This document shows positions 33,506-45,201 of a stretch of DNA of 64,000 nt, piece after piece. The translations under genes were made by a program, and so were the position numbers. Origin of the DNA: Liolophura sinensis (Eukaryota > Mollusca > Polyplacophora > Chitonida > Chitonidae); NCBI RefSeq assembly GCF_032854445.1, contig NC_088298.1, forward strand, positions 8,049,504 to 8,113,503, written 5' to 3'. The notes under the pieces are model-generated. The model saw only the letters and a list, made by a program, of their open reading frames with translations, made no database searches and was not told the DNA's origin. The number at the start of each line of letters is the position of its first letter. Position 1 is the stretch's first letter.

Positions 33506-33623
33506 GCCTACAGCACCCGGTGTTCCCAGGCGGTCACCCATCCAAGTACTAACCGGGCTCGACGTTGCTTAACTTCGGTGTTCGGACGAGAACCGGTGTT
33601 TTCAACGTGATATGGCCGTAGGC
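33506..33623 (-). rRNA. 5S rRNA: 5S rRNA, copy 87
   Basis: 118 nt; consensus. Confidence 0.98.
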
Positions 33624-33887
33624 ACGTGCTGGGGTAAAACTTTGCTATATATTGGTGGTGAAATAAAATGCATGGAATATCAGAACAAGTGCACCAAACA
33701 GTGAAGAGGCTGGATGGCCGTTTGAACGAAGACAACAAACTCCCTGCCATCCCACGTCTGTCTTGGCTTAGATGGACCATACAAGTCACGCTAGGGGCGA
33801 TAACTCATATCCACATTTCCCCACCCACCATGGGTACATACATCTTTGTATTAATGAAGAAAAAGTGAAAAAAAAAAGAGCTTGGTA

Positions 33888-34005
33888 GCCTACAGCACCC
33901 GGTGTTCCCAGGCGGTCACCCATCCAAGTACTAACCGGGCTGGACGTTGCTTAACTTCGGTGTTCGGACGAGAACCGGTGTTTTCAACGTGATATGGCCG
34001 TAGGC
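33888..34005 (-). rRNA. 5S rRNA: 5S rRNA, copy 88
   Basis: 118 nt; G64C with a changed base at -1, as at 38562, 46751 and 54940. Confidence 0.97.
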
Positions 34006-34271
34006 TCGTGCTGGGGTAAAACTTTGCTATATATTGGTGGTGAAATAAAATGCATGGAATATCAGAACAAGTGCACCAAACAGTGAAGAGGCTGGATGGC
34101 CGTTTGAACGAAGACAACAAACTCCCTGCCATCCCACGTCTGTCTTGGCTTAGATGGACCATACAAGTCACGCTAGGGGCGATAACTCATATCCACATTT
34201 CCCCACCCACCATGGGTATATACATCTTTGTATTAATAAAGAAAAAGAGAAAAAAAAAAAAGAGGTTGTTA

Positions 34272-34389
34272 GCCTACAGCACCCTGTGTTTCCAGGGGGT
34301 CACCCATCCAAGTACTAACCGGGCTCGACGTTGCTGAACTTCGGTGTTCGGGCGAGAACCGGTGTTTTCAACGTGATATGGCCGTAGGC
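34272..34389 (-). rRNA. 5S rRNA: 5S rRNA, copy 89
   Basis: 118 nt; G99A, G93C, A54C, T38C and private C105A. Confidence 0.96.
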
Positions 34390-34669
34390 ACGTGCTGGGG
34401 TAAAACTTTGCTATATATTGGTGGTGAAATAAAATGCATGGAATATCAGAACAAGTGCACCAAACAGTGAAGAGGCTGGATGGCCGTTTGAACGAAGACA
34501 ACAAACTCCCTGCCATCCCACGTCTGTCTTGGCTTAGATGGACCATACAGGTAACACTAGGGGCGATAACTCATATCCACATTTCCCCACCCACCATGGG
34601 TATATACATCTTGGTATTAATGAAGAAAAAGTGAAAAAAAAAAAAAGAAAAAAAAAAAAGAGGTTGTTA

Positions 34670-34787
34670 GCCTACAGCACCCGGTGTTCCCAGGCGGTCA
34701 CCCATTCAAGTACTAACCGGGCACGACGTTGCTTAACTTCGGTGTTCGGACGAGAACCGGTGTTTTCAACGTGATATGGCCGTAGGC
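34670..34787 (-). rRNA. 5S rRNA: 5S rRNA, copy 90
   Basis: 118 nt; G82A, A65T. Confidence 0.97.
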
Positions 34788-35064
34788 ACGTGCTGGGGTA
34801 AAACTTTGCTATATATTGGTGGTGAAATAAAATGCATGGAATATCAGAACAAGTGCACCAAACAGTGAAGAGGCTGGATGGCCGTTTGAACGAAGACAAC
34901 AAACTCCCTGCCATCCCACGTCTGTCTTGGCTTAGATGGACCATACAAGTCACGCTAGGGGCGATAACTCATATCCACATTTCCCCACCCACCATGGGTA
35001 TATACATCTTGGTATTATGAAGAAAAAGTGAAAAAACAAAAAAAAAAAAAAAAAGAGGTTGCTA

Positions 35065-35182
35065 GCCTACAGCACCCGGTGTTCCCAGGCGGTCACCCAT
35101 CCAAGTACTGACCGGGCTCGACGTTGTTTAACTTCGGTGTTCGGACGAGAACCGGTGTTTTCAACGTGATATGGCCGTAGGC
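35065..35182 (-). rRNA. 5S rRNA: 5S rRNA, copy 91
   Basis: 118 nt; T73C, G56A, spacer T-16A. Confidence 0.97.
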
Positions 35183-35446
35183 ACGTGCTGGGGTAAATCT
35201 TTGCTATATATTGGTGGTGAAATAAAATGCATGGAATATCAGAACAAGTGCACCAAACAGTGAAGAGGCTGGATGGCCGTTTGAACGAAGACAACAAACT
35301 CCCTGCCATCCCACGTCTGTCTTGGCTTAGATGGACCATACAAGTCACGCTAGGGGCGATAATTCATATCCACATTTCCCCACCCACCATGGGTACATAC
35401 ATCTTTGTATTAATGAAGAAAAAGTGAAAAAAAAAAGAGGTTGTTA

Positions 35447-35564
35447 GCCTACAGCACCCGGTGTTCCCAGGCGGTCACCCATCCAAGTACTAACCGGGCT
35501 GGACGTTGCTTAACTTCGGTGTTCGGACGAGAACCGGTGTTTTCAACGTGATATGGCCGTCGGC
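35447..35564 (-). rRNA. 5S rRNA: 5S rRNA, copy 92
   Basis: 118 nt; G64C, T4G. Confidence 0.97.
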
Positions 35565-35834
35565 ACGTGCTGGGGTAAAACTTTGCTATATATTGGTGGT
35601 GAAATAAAATGCATGGAATATCAGAACAAGTGCACCAAACAGTGAAGAGGCTGGATGGCCGTTTGAACGAAGACAACAAACTCCCTGCCATCCCACGTCT
35701 GTCTTGGCTTAGATGGACCATACAAGTCACGCTAGGGGCGATAACTCATATCCACATTTCCCCACCCACCATGGGTACATACATCTTTGTATTAATGAAG
35801 AAAAAGACAGAAAAAAAAAAAAAAGAGGTTGTTA

Positions 35835-35952
35835 GCCTACAGCACCCGGTGTTCCCAGGCGGTCACCCATCCAAGTACTAACCGGGCTCGACGTTGCTTA
35901 ACTTCGGTGTTCGGACAAGAACCGGTGTTTTCAACGTGATATGGCCGTAGGC
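35835..35952 (-). rRNA. 5S rRNA: 5S rRNA, copy 93
   Basis: 118 nt; C36T. Confidence 0.97.
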
Positions 35953-36226
35953 ACGTGCTGGGGTAAAACTTTGCTATATATTGGTGGTGAAAAAAAATGC
36001 ATGGAATATCAGAACAAGTGCACCAAACAGTGAAGAGGCTGGATGGCCGTTTGAACGAAGACAACAAACTCCCTGCCATCCCACGTCTGTCTTGGCTTAG
36101 ATGGACCATACAAGTCACGCTAGGGGCGATAACTCATATCCACATTTCCCCACCCACCATGGGTATATACATCTTGGTATTAATCAAGAAAAAATGAAAA
36201 AAAAAAAAAAAAAAAAGAGGTTGCTA

Positions 36227-36344
36227 GCCTACAGCACCCGGTGTTCCCAGGCGGTCACCCATCCAAGTACTAACCGGGCTGGACGTTGCTTAACTTCGGT
36301 GTTCGGACGAGAACCGGTGTTTTCAACGTGATATGGCTGTAGGC
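36227..36344 (-). rRNA. 5S rRNA: 5S rRNA, copy 94
   Basis: 118 nt; G64C, G7A. G7A replaces a G-U by an A-U pair in helix I; same at 40901 and 50654. Confidence 0.97.
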
Positions 36345-36618
36345 ACGTGCTGGGGTAAAACTTTGCTATATATTGGTGGTAAAATAAAATGCATGGAATA
36401 TCAGAACAAGTGCACCAAACAGTGAAAAGGCTGGATGGCCGTTTGAACGAAGACAACAAACTCCCTGCCATCCCACGTCTGTCTTGGCTTAGATGGACCA
36501 TACAAGTCACGCTAGGGGCGATAACTCATATCCACATTTCCCCACCCACCATGGGTACATACATCTTTGTATTAATGAAGAAAAAGAGAAAAAAAACAAA
36601 AAAAAAAAGAGGTTGTTA

Positions 36619-36736
36619 GCCTACAGCACCCGGTGTTCCCAGGCGGTCACCCATCCAAGTACTAACCGGGCTCGACGTTGTTTAACCTCGGTGTTCGGAC
36701 GAGAACCGGTGTTTTCAACGTGATATGGCCGTAGGC
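36619..36736 (-). rRNA. 5S rRNA: 5S rRNA, copy 95
   Basis: 118 nt; G56A, A50G. Confidence 0.97.
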
Positions 36737-37010
36737 ACGTGCTGGGGTAAAACTTTGCTATATATTGGTGGTGAAATAAAATGCATGGAATATCAGAACA
36801 AGTGCACCAAACAGTGAAGAGGCTGGATGGCCGTTTGAACGAAGACAACAAACTCCCTGCCATCCCACGTCTGTCTTGGCTTAGATGGACCATACAAGTC
36901 ACGCTAGGGGCGATAACTCTTATCCACATTTCCCCACCCACCATGGGTACATACATCTTTGTATTAATGAAGAAAAATAGAAAAAAAAAAAAAATAAAAA
37001 GAGGTTGCTA

Positions 37011-37128
37011 GCCTACAGCACCCGGTGTTCCCAGGCGGTCACCCATCCAAGTACTAACCGGGCTCGACGTTGCTTAACTTCGATGTTCGGACGAGAACCG
37101 GTGTTTTCAACGTGATATGGCCGTAGGC
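37011..37128 (-). rRNA. 5S rRNA: 5S rRNA, copy 96
   Basis: 118 nt; C46T with spacer G-2C and C-11A. Confidence 0.97.
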
Positions 37129-37402
37129 AGGTGCTGGGTTAAAACTTTGCTATATATTGGTGGTGAAATAATATGCATGGAATATCAGAACAAGTGCACC
37201 AAACAGTGAAGAGGCTGGATGGCCGTTTGAACGAAGACAACAAACTCCCTGCCATCCCACGTCTGTCTTGGCTTAGATGGACCATACAAGTCACGCTAGG
37301 GGCGATAACTCATATCCACATTTCCCCACCCACCATGGGTATATACATCTTTGTATTAATGAAGAAAAAGTGAAAAAAAAAAAAAAAAAAAAGAGGTTGC
37401 TA

Positions 37403-37520
37403 GCCTACAGTACCCGGTGTTCCCAGGCGGTCACCCATCCAAGTACTAACCGGGCTCGACGTTGCTTAACCTTGGTGTTCGGATGAGAACCGGTGTTTTC
37501 AACGTGATATTTCCGTAGGC
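37403..37520 (-). rRNA. 5S rRNA: 5S rRNA, copy 97 (AA class)
   Basis: 118 nt; G110A, A50G, G48A, G37A, C10A, C9A. Confidence 0.96.
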
Positions 37521-37790
37521 ACGTGCTGGGGTAAAACTTTGCTATATATTGGTGGTGAAATAAAATGCATGGAATATCAGAACAAGTGCACCAAACAGTG
37601 AAGAGGCTGGATGGCCGTTTGAACGAAGACAACAAACTGCCTGCCATCCCACGTCTGTCTAGGCTTAGATGGACCATTCAAGTCACGCTAGGGGCGATAA
37701 CTCATATCCACATTTAACCACCCACCATGGGTATATACATCTTGGTATTAATGAAGAAAAAGAGAGAAAAAAAAAAAGAAGAGGTTGTTA

Positions 37791-37908
37791 GCCTACAGCA
37801 CCCGGTGTTCCCAGGCGGTCACCCATCCAAGTACTAACCGGGCTCGACGTTGCTTAACCTCGGTGTTCGGACGAGAACCGGTGTTTTCAACGTGATATGG
37901 CCGTAGGC
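37791..37908 (-). rRNA. 5S rRNA: 5S rRNA, copy 98
   Basis: 118 nt; A50G. Confidence 0.97.
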
Positions 37909-38179
37909 ACGTGCTGGGGTAAAACTTTGCTATATATTGGTGGTGAAATAATATGCATGGAATATCAGAACAAGTGCACCAAACAGTGAAGAGGCTGGAT
38001 GGCCGTTTGAACGAAGACAACAAACTCCCTGCCATCCCACGTCTGTCTTGGCTTAGATGGACCATTCAAGTCACGCTAGGGGCGATAACTCATATCCACA
38101 TTTCCCCACCCACCATGGGTATATACATCTTGGTATTAATGAAGAAAAAGAGAAAAAAAAAAAAAAAAAGAGGTTGTTA

Positions 38180-38297
38180 GCCTACAGCACCCGGTCTTCC
38201 CAGGCGGTCACCCATCCAAGTACTAACCGGGCTCGACGTTGCTTAACCTCGGTGTTCGGACGAGAACCGGTGTTTTCAACGTGATATGGCCGTAGGC
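38180..38297 (-). rRNA. 5S rRNA: 5S rRNA, copy 99
   Basis: 118 nt; C102G, A50G, as at 42854, 44418, 46370 and 52606. Confidence 0.97.
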
Positions 38298-38561
38298 ACG
38301 TGCTGGGGTAAAACTTTGCTATATATTGGTGGTGAAATAAAATGCATGGAATATCAGAACAAGTGCACCAAACAGTGAAGAGGCTGGATGGCCGTTTGAA
38401 CGAAGACAACAAACTCCCTGCCATCCCACGTCTGTCTTGGCTTAGATGGACCATACAAGTCACGCTAGGGGCGATAACTCATATCCACATTTCCCCACCC
38501 ACCATGGGTACATACATCTTTGTATTAATGAAGAAAAAGTGAAAAAAAAAAGAGCTTGGTA

Positions 38562-38679
38562 GCCTACAGCACCCGGTGTTCCCAGGCGGTCACCCATCCA
38601 AGTACTAACCGGGCTGGACGTTGCTTAACTTCGGTGTTCGGACGAGAACCGGTGTTTTCAACGTGATATGGCCGTAGGC
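38562..38679 (-). rRNA. 5S rRNA: 5S rRNA, copy 100
   Basis: 118 nt; G64C. A 5-bp duplication near 38797 lengthens its upstream spacer. Confidence 0.97.
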
Positions 38680-38950
38680 TCGTGCTGGGGTAAAACTTTG
38701 CTATATATTGGTGGTGAAATAAAATGCATGGAATATCAGAACAAGTGCACCAAACAGTGAAGAGGCTGGATGGCCGTTTGAACGAAGACAACAAACTCCA
38801 CTCCCTGCCATCCCACGTCTGTCTTGGCTTAGATGGACCATACAAGTCACGCTAGGGGCGATAACTCATATCCACATTTCCCCACCCACCATGGGTATAT
38901 ACATCTTTGTATTAATAAAGAAAAAGAGAAAAAAAAAAAAGAGGTTGTTA

Positions 38951-39068
38951 GCCTACAGCACCCGGTGTTTCCAGGGGGTCACCCATCCAAGTACTAACCG
39001 GGCTCGACGTTGCTGAACTTCGGTGTTCGGGCGAGAACCGGTGTTTTCAACGTGATATGGCCGTAGGC
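38951..39068 (-). rRNA. 5S rRNA: 5S rRNA, copy 101
   Basis: 118 nt; G99A, G93C, A54C, T38C. Confidence 0.96.
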
Positions 39069-39348
39069 ACGTGCTGGGGTAAAACTTTGCTATATATTGG
39101 TGGTGAAATAAAATGCATGGAATATCAGAACAAGTGCACCAAACAGTGAAGAGGCTGGATGGCCGTTTGAACGAAGACAACAAACTCCCTGCCATCCCAC
39201 GTCTGTCTTGGCTTAGATGGACCATACAGGTAACACTAGGGGCGATAACTCATATCCACATTTCCCCACCCACCATGGGTATATACATCTTGGTATTAAT
39301 GAAGAAAAAGTGAAAAAAAAAAAAAGAAAAAAAAAAAAGAGGTTGTTA

Positions 39349-39466
39349 GCCTACAGCACCCGGTGTTCCCAGGCGGTCACCCATTCAAGTACTAACCGGG
39401 CACGACGTTGCTTAACTTCGGTGTTCGGACGAGAACCGGTGTTTTCAACGTGATATGGCCGTAGGC
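39349..39466 (-). rRNA. 5S rRNA: 5S rRNA, copy 102
   Basis: 118 nt; G82A, A65T. Three bases are missing from its spacer near 39638. Confidence 0.97.
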
Positions 39467-39740
39467 ACGTGCTGGGGTAAAACTTTGCTATATATTGGTG
39501 GTGAAATAAAATGCATGGAATATCAGAACAAGTGCACCAAACAGTGAAGAGGCTGGATGGCCGTTTGAACGAAGACAACAAACTCCCTGCCATCCCACGT
39601 CTGTCTTGGCTTAGATGGACCATACAAGTCACGCTAGGATAACTCATATCCACATTTCCCCACCCACCATGGGTATATACATCTTGGTATTATGAAGAAA
39701 AAGTGAAAAAACAAAAAAAAAAAAAAAAAAGAGGTTGCTA

Positions 39741-39858
39741 GCCTACAGCACCCGGTGTTCCCAGGCGGTCACCCATCCAAGTACTGACCGGGCTCGACGT
39801 TGTTTAACTTCGGTGTTCGGACGAGAACCGGTGTTTTCAACGTGATATGGCCGTAGGC
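39741..39858 (-). rRNA. 5S rRNA: 5S rRNA, copy 103
   Basis: 118 nt; T73C, G56A. Confidence 0.97.
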
Positions 39859-40121
39859 ACGTGCTGGGGTAAATCTTTGCTATATATTGGTGGTGAAATA
39901 AAATGCATGGAATATCAGAACAAGTGCACCAAACAGTGAAGAGGCTGGATGGCCGTTTGAACGAAGACAACAAACTCCCTGCCATCCCACGTCTGTCTGG
40001 CTTAGATGGACCATACAAGTCACGCTAGGGGCGATAATTCATATCCACATTTCCCCACCCACCATGGGTACATACATCTTTGTATTAATGAAGAAAAAGT
40101 GAAAAAAAAAAGAGGTTGTTA

Positions 40122-40239
40122 GCCTACAGCACCCGGTGTTCCCAGGCGGTCACCCATCCAAGTACTAACCGGGCTGGACGTTGCTTAACTTCGGTGTTCG
40201 GACGAGAACCGGTGTTTTCAACGTGATATGGCCGTCGGC
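40122..40239 (-). rRNA. 5S rRNA: 5S rRNA, copy 104
   Basis: 118 nt; G64C, T4G. Confidence 0.97.
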
Positions 40240-40509
40240 ACGTGCTGGGGTAAAACTTTGCTATATATTGGTGGTGAAATAAAATGCATGGAATATCAGA
40301 ACAAGTGCACCAAACAGTGAAGAGGCTGGATGGCCGTTTGAACGAAGACAACAAACTCCCTGCCATCCCACGTCTGTCTTGGCTTAGATGGACCATACAA
40401 GTCACGCTAGGGGCGATAACTCATATCCACATTTCCCCACCCACCATGGGTACATACATCTTTGTATTAATGAAGAAAAAGACAGAAAAAAAAAAAAAAG
40501 AGGTTGTTA

Positions 40510-40627
40510 GCCTACAGCACCCGGTGTTCCCAGGCGGTCACCCATCCAAGTACTAACCGGGCTCGACGTTGCTTAACTTCGGTGTTCGGACAAGAACCGG
40601 TGTTTTCAACGTGATATGGCCGTAGGC
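40510..40627 (-). rRNA. 5S rRNA: 5S rRNA, copy 105
   Basis: 118 nt; C36T. Confidence 0.97.
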
Positions 40628-40900
40628 ACGTGCTGGGGTAAAACTTTGCTATATATTGGTGGTGAAAAAAAATGCATGGAATATCAGAACAAGTGCACCA
40701 AACAGTGAAGAGGCTGGATGGCCGTTTGAACGAAGACAACAAACTCCCTGCCATCCCACGTCTGTCTTGGCTTAGATGGACCATACAAGTCACGCTAGGG
40801 GCGATAACTCATATCCACATTTCCCACCCACCATGGGTATATACATCTTGGTATTAATCAAGAAAAAATGAAAAAAAAAAAAAAAAAAAAGAGGTTGCTA

Positions 40901-41018
40901 GCCTACAGCACCCGGTGTTCCCAGGCGGTCACCCATCCAAGTACTAACCGGGCTGGACGTTGCTTAACTTCGGTGTTCGGACGAGAACCGGTGTTTTCAA
41001 CGTGATATGGCTGTAGGC
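40901..41018 (-). rRNA. 5S rRNA: 5S rRNA, copy 106
   Basis: 118 nt; G64C, G7A. Confidence 0.97.
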
Positions 41019-41292
41019 ACGTGCTGGGGTAAAACTTTGCTATATATTGGTGGTAAAATAAAATGCATGGAATATCAGAACAAGTGCACCAAACAGTGAA
41101 AAGGCTGGATGGCCGTTTGAACGAAGACAACAAACTCCCTGCCATCCCACGTCTGTCTTGGCTTAGATGGACCATACAAGTCACGCTAGGGGCGATAACT
41201 CATATCCACATTTCCCCACCCACCATGGGTACATACATCTTTGTATTAATGAAGAAAAAGAGAAAAAAAACAAAAAAAAAAAGAGGTTGTTA

Positions 41293-41410
41293 GCCTACAG
41301 CACCCGGTGTTCCCAGGCGGTCACCCATCCAAGTACTAACCGGGCTCGACGTTGTTTAACCTCGGTGTTCGGACGAGAACCGGTGTTTTCAACGTGATAT
41401 GGCCGTAGGC
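41293..41410 (-). rRNA. 5S rRNA: 5S rRNA, copy 107
   Basis: 118 nt; G56A, A50G. Confidence 0.97.
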
Positions 41411-41684
41411 ACGTGCTGGGGTAAAACTTTGCTATATATTGGTGGTGAAATAAAATGCATGGAATATCAGAACAAGTGCACCAAACAGTGAAGAGGCTGG
41501 ATGGCCGTTTGAACGAAGACAACAAACTCCCTGCCATCCCACGTCTGTCTTGGCTTAGATGGACCATACAAGTCACGCTAGGGGCGATAACTCTTATCCA
41601 CATTTCCCCACCCACCATGGGTACATACATCTTTGTATTAATGAAGAAAAATAGAAAAAAAAAAAAAATAAAAAGAGGTTGCTA

Positions 41685-41802
41685 GCCTACAGCACCCGGT
41701 GTTCCCAGGCGGTCACCCATCCAAGTACTAACCGGGCTCGACGTTGCTTAACTTCGATGTTCGGACGAGAACCGGTGTTTTCAACGTGATATGGCCGTAG
41801 GC
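41685..41802 (-). rRNA. 5S rRNA: 5S rRNA, copy 108
   Basis: 118 nt; C46T with spacer G-2C and C-11A. Confidence 0.97.
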
Positions 41803-42076
41803 AGGTGCTGGGTTAAAACATTGCTATATATTGGTGGTGAAATAATATGCATGGAATATCAGAACAAGTGCACCAAACAGTGAAGAGGCTGGATGGCCGT
41901 TTGAACGAAGACAACAAACTCCCTGCCATCCCACGTCTGTCTTGGCTTAGATGGACCATACAAGTCACGCTAGGGGCGATAACTCATATCCACATTTCCC
42001 CACCCACCATGGGTATATACATCTTTGTATTAATGAAGAAAAAGTGAAAAAAAAAAAAAAAAAAAAGAGGTTGCTA

Positions 42077-42194
42077 GCCTACAGTACCCGGTGTTCCCAG
42101 GCGGTCACCCATCCAAGTACTAACCGGGCTCGACGTTGCTTAACCTTGGTGTTCGGATGAGAACCGGTGTTTTCAACGTGATATTTCCGTAGGC
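42077..42194 (-). rRNA. 5S rRNA: 5S rRNA, copy 109 (AA class)
   Basis: 118 nt; G110A, A50G, G48A, G37A, C10A, C9A. Confidence 0.96.
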
Positions 42195-42464
42195 ACGTGC
42201 TGGGGTAAAACTTTGCTATATATTGGTGGTGAAATAAAATGCATGGAATATCAGAACAAGTGCACCAAACAGTGAAGAGGCTGGATGGCCGTTTGAACGA
42301 AGACAACAAACTGCCTGCCATCCCACGTCTGTCTAGGCTTAGATGGACCATTCAAGTCACGCTAGGGGCGATAACTCATATCCACATTTAACCACCCACC
42401 ATGGGTATATACATCTTGGTATTAATGAAGAAAAAGAGAGAAAAAAAAAAAGAAGAGGTTGTTA

Positions 42465-42582
42465 GCCTACAGCACCCGGTGTTCCCAGGCGGTCACCCAT
42501 CCAAGTACTAACCGGGCTCGACGTTGCTTAACCTCGGTGTTCGGACGAGAACCGGTGTTTTCAACGTGATATGGCCGTAGGC
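42465..42582 (-). rRNA. 5S rRNA: 5S rRNA, copy 110
   Basis: 118 nt; A50G. Confidence 0.97.
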
Positions 42583-42853
42583 ACGTGCTGGGGTAAAACT
42601 TTGCTATATATTGGTGGTGAAATAATATGCATGGAATATCAGAACAAGTGCACCAAACAGTGAAGAGGCTGGATGGCCGTTTGAACGAAGACAACAAACT
42701 CCCTGCCATCCCACGTCTGTCTTGGCTTAGATGGACCATTCAAGTCACGCTAGGGGCGATAACTCATATCCACATTTCCCCACCCACCATGGGTATATAC
42801 ATCTTGGTATTAATGAAGAAAAAGAGAAAAAAAAAAAAAAAAAGAGGTTGTTA

Positions 42854-42971
42854 GCCTACAGCACCCGGTCTTCCCAGGCGGTCACCCATCCAAGTACTAA
42901 CCGGGCTCGACGTTGCTTAACCTCGGTGTTCGGACGAGAACCGGTGTTTTCAACGTGATATGGCCGTAGGC
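42854..42971 (-). rRNA. 5S rRNA: 5S rRNA, copy 111 (junction unit)
   Basis: 118 nt; C102G, A50G. Its upstream spacer switches to the GGTTCGAT type near 43143, ending the 12-unit match with copy 99. Confidence 0.97.
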
Positions 42972-43247
42972 ACGTGCTGGGGTAAAACTTTGCTATATAT
43001 TGGTGGTGAAATAAAATGCATGGAATATCAGAACAAGTGCACCAAACAGTGAAGAGGCTGGATGGCCGTTTGAACGAAGACAACAAACTCCCTGCCATCC
43101 CACGTCTGTCTTGGCTTAGATGGACCATACAAGTCACGCTAGGTTCGATAACTCATATCCACATTTCCCCACCCACCATGGGTATATACATCTTGGTATT
43201 AATGAAGAAAAAGTGAAAAAAAAAAAAAAAAAAAAAAAAGGTTGCTA

Positions 43248-43365
43248 GCCTACAGCACCCGGTGTTCCCAGGCGGTCACCCATCCAAGTACTAACCGGGC
43301 TCGAAGTTGCTCAACCTCGGTGTTCGGACGAGAACCGGTGTTTTCAACGTGATATGGCCGTAGGC
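43248..43365 (-). rRNA. 5S rRNA: 5S rRNA, copy 112
   Basis: 118 nt; G61T, A54G, A50G. Confidence 0.97.
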
Positions 43366-43636
43366 ACGTGCTGGGGTAAAAGTTTGCTATATATTGGTGG
43401 TGAAATAAAATGCATGGAATATCAGAACAAGTGCACCAAACAGTGAAGAGGCTGGATGGCCGTTTGAACGAAGACAACAAACTCCCTGCCATCCCACGTC
43501 TGTCTTGGCTTAGATGGACCATACAAGTCACGCTAGGGGCGATAACTAATATCCACATTTCCCCACCCACCATGGGTACATACATCTTTGTATTAATGAA
43601 GAAAAAGGGAAAAAAAGAAAAAAAAAGAGGTGGTTA

Positions 43637-43754
43637 GCCTACAGCACCCGGTGTTCCCAGGAGGTCACCCATCCAAGTACTAACCGGGCTGGACGTTGCT
43701 TAACTTCGGTGTTCGGACGAGAACCGGTGTTTTCAACGTGATATGGACGTAGGC
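43637..43754 (-). rRNA. 5S rRNA: 5S rRNA, copy 113
   Basis: 118 nt; G93T, G64C, G8T; same allele as copy 117. G8T opens the G8-C111 pair. Confidence 0.96.
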
Positions 43755-44028
43755 AAGTGCTGGGGTAAAACTTTGCTATATATTGGTGGTGAAATAAAAT
43801 GCATGGAATATCAGAACAAGTGCACCAAACAGTGAAGAGGCTGGATGGCCGTTTGAACGAAGACAACAAACTCCCTGCCATCCCACGTCTGTCTTGGCTT
43901 AGATGGACCATACAAGTCACGCTAGGGGCGATAACTCATATCCACATTTCCCCACCCACCATGGGTATATACATCTTTGTATTAATGAAGAAAAAGTGAA
44001 AAAAAAAAAAAAAAAAAAGAGGTTGCTA

Positions 44029-44146
44029 GCCTACAGTACCCGGTGTTCCCAGGCGGTCACCCATCCAAGTACTAACCGGGCTCGACGTTGCTTAACCTTG
44101 GTGTTCGGACGAGAACCGGTGTTTTCAACGTGATATTTCCGTAGGC
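44029..44146 (-). rRNA. 5S rRNA: 5S rRNA, copy 114 (AA class)
   Basis: 118 nt; G110A, A50G, G48A, C10A, C9A, without G37A. Confidence 0.96.
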
Positions 44147-44417
44147 ACGTGCTGGGGTAAAACTTTGCTATATATTGGTGGTGAAATAAAATGCATGGAA
44201 TATCAGAACAAGTGCACCAAACAGTGAAGAGGCTGGATGGCCGTTTGAACGAAGACAACAAACTCCCTGCCATCCCACGTCTGTCTTGGCTTAGATGGAC
44301 CATACAAGTCACGCTAGGTTCGATAACTCATATCCACATTTCCCCACCCACCATGGGTATATACATCTTGGTATTAATGAAGAAAAAGAGAAAAAAAAAA
44401 AAAAAAAGAGGTTGTTA

Positions 44418-44535
44418 GCCTACAGCACCCGGTCTTCCCAGGCGGTCACCCATCCAAGTACTAACCGGGCTCGACGTTGCTTAACCTCGGTGTTCGGACG
44501 AGAACCGGTGTTTTCAACGTGATATGGCCGTAGGC
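44418..44535 (-). rRNA. 5S rRNA: 5S rRNA, copy 115
   Basis: 118 nt; C102G, A50G. Confidence 0.97.
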
Positions 44536-44812
44536 ACGTGCTGGGGTAAAACTTTGCTATATATTGGTGGTGAAATAAAATGCATGGAATATCAGAACAA
44601 GTGCACCAAACAGTGAAGAGGCTGGATGGCCGTTTGAACGAAGACAACAAACTCCCTGCCATCCCACGTCTGTCTTGGCTTAGATGGACCATACAAGTCA
44701 CGCTAGGTTCGATAACTCATATCCACATTTCCCCACCCACCATGGGTATATACATCTTGGTATTAATGAAGAAAAAGTGAAAAAAAAAAAAAAAAAAAAA
44801 AAAAGGTTGCTA

Positions 44813-44930
44813 GCCTACAGCACCCGGTGTTCCCAGGCGGTCACCCATCCAAGTACTAACCGGGCTCGAAGTTGCTCAACCTCGGTGTTCGGACGAGAAC
44901 CGGTGTTTTCAACGTGATATGGCCGTAGGC
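44813..44930 (-). rRNA. 5S rRNA: 5S rRNA, copy 116
   Basis: 118 nt; G61T, A54G, A50G. Confidence 0.97.
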
Positions 44931-45201
44931 ACGTGCTGGGGTAAAAGTTTGCTATATATTGGTGGTGAAATAAAATGCATGGAATATCAGAACAAGTGCA
45001 CCAAACAGTGAAGAGGCTGGATGGCCGTTTGAACGAAGACAACAAACTCCCTGCCATCCCACGTCTGTCTTGGCTTAGATGGACCATACAAGTCACGCTA
45101 GGGGCGATAACTAATATCCACATTTCCCCACCCACCATGGGTACATACATCTTTGTATTAATGAAGAAAAAGGGAAAAAAAGAAAAAAAAAGAGGTGGTT
45201 A

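Larger units (their letters stand above)
33888..38468. repeat. 12-unit higher-order repeat, copy A
   Basis: Copies 88-99 show the allele order G64C; G99A/G93C; G82A/A65T; T73C/G56A; G64C/T4G; C36T; G64C/G7A; G56A/A50G; C46T; AA class; A50G; C102G. The same order and unit lengths recur 4674 bp to the right. Confidence 0.9.
38562..43142. repeat. 12-unit higher-order repeat, copy B
   Basis: Copies 100-111 match copies 88-99 one for one. The offset is 4674 bp from copy 94 onward and shifts by 1-5 bp earlier through small indels, including a 5-bp duplication near 38797. Similarity breaks inside the spacer upstream of copy 111, where GGGGCGAT becomes GGTTCGAT. Confidence 0.9.
42854..44146. repeat. 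Four-unit duplication, left copy
   Basis: Copies 111-114 match copies 115-118 in gene alleles and in the intervening spacers, at an offset of 1564-1565 bp. Confidence 0.85.

Noticed and set aside
38791-38805. 5-bp duplication in the spacer of copy 100 as a regulatory insertion
   Set aside because: A single-copy slippage event in an unremarkable part of the spacer.
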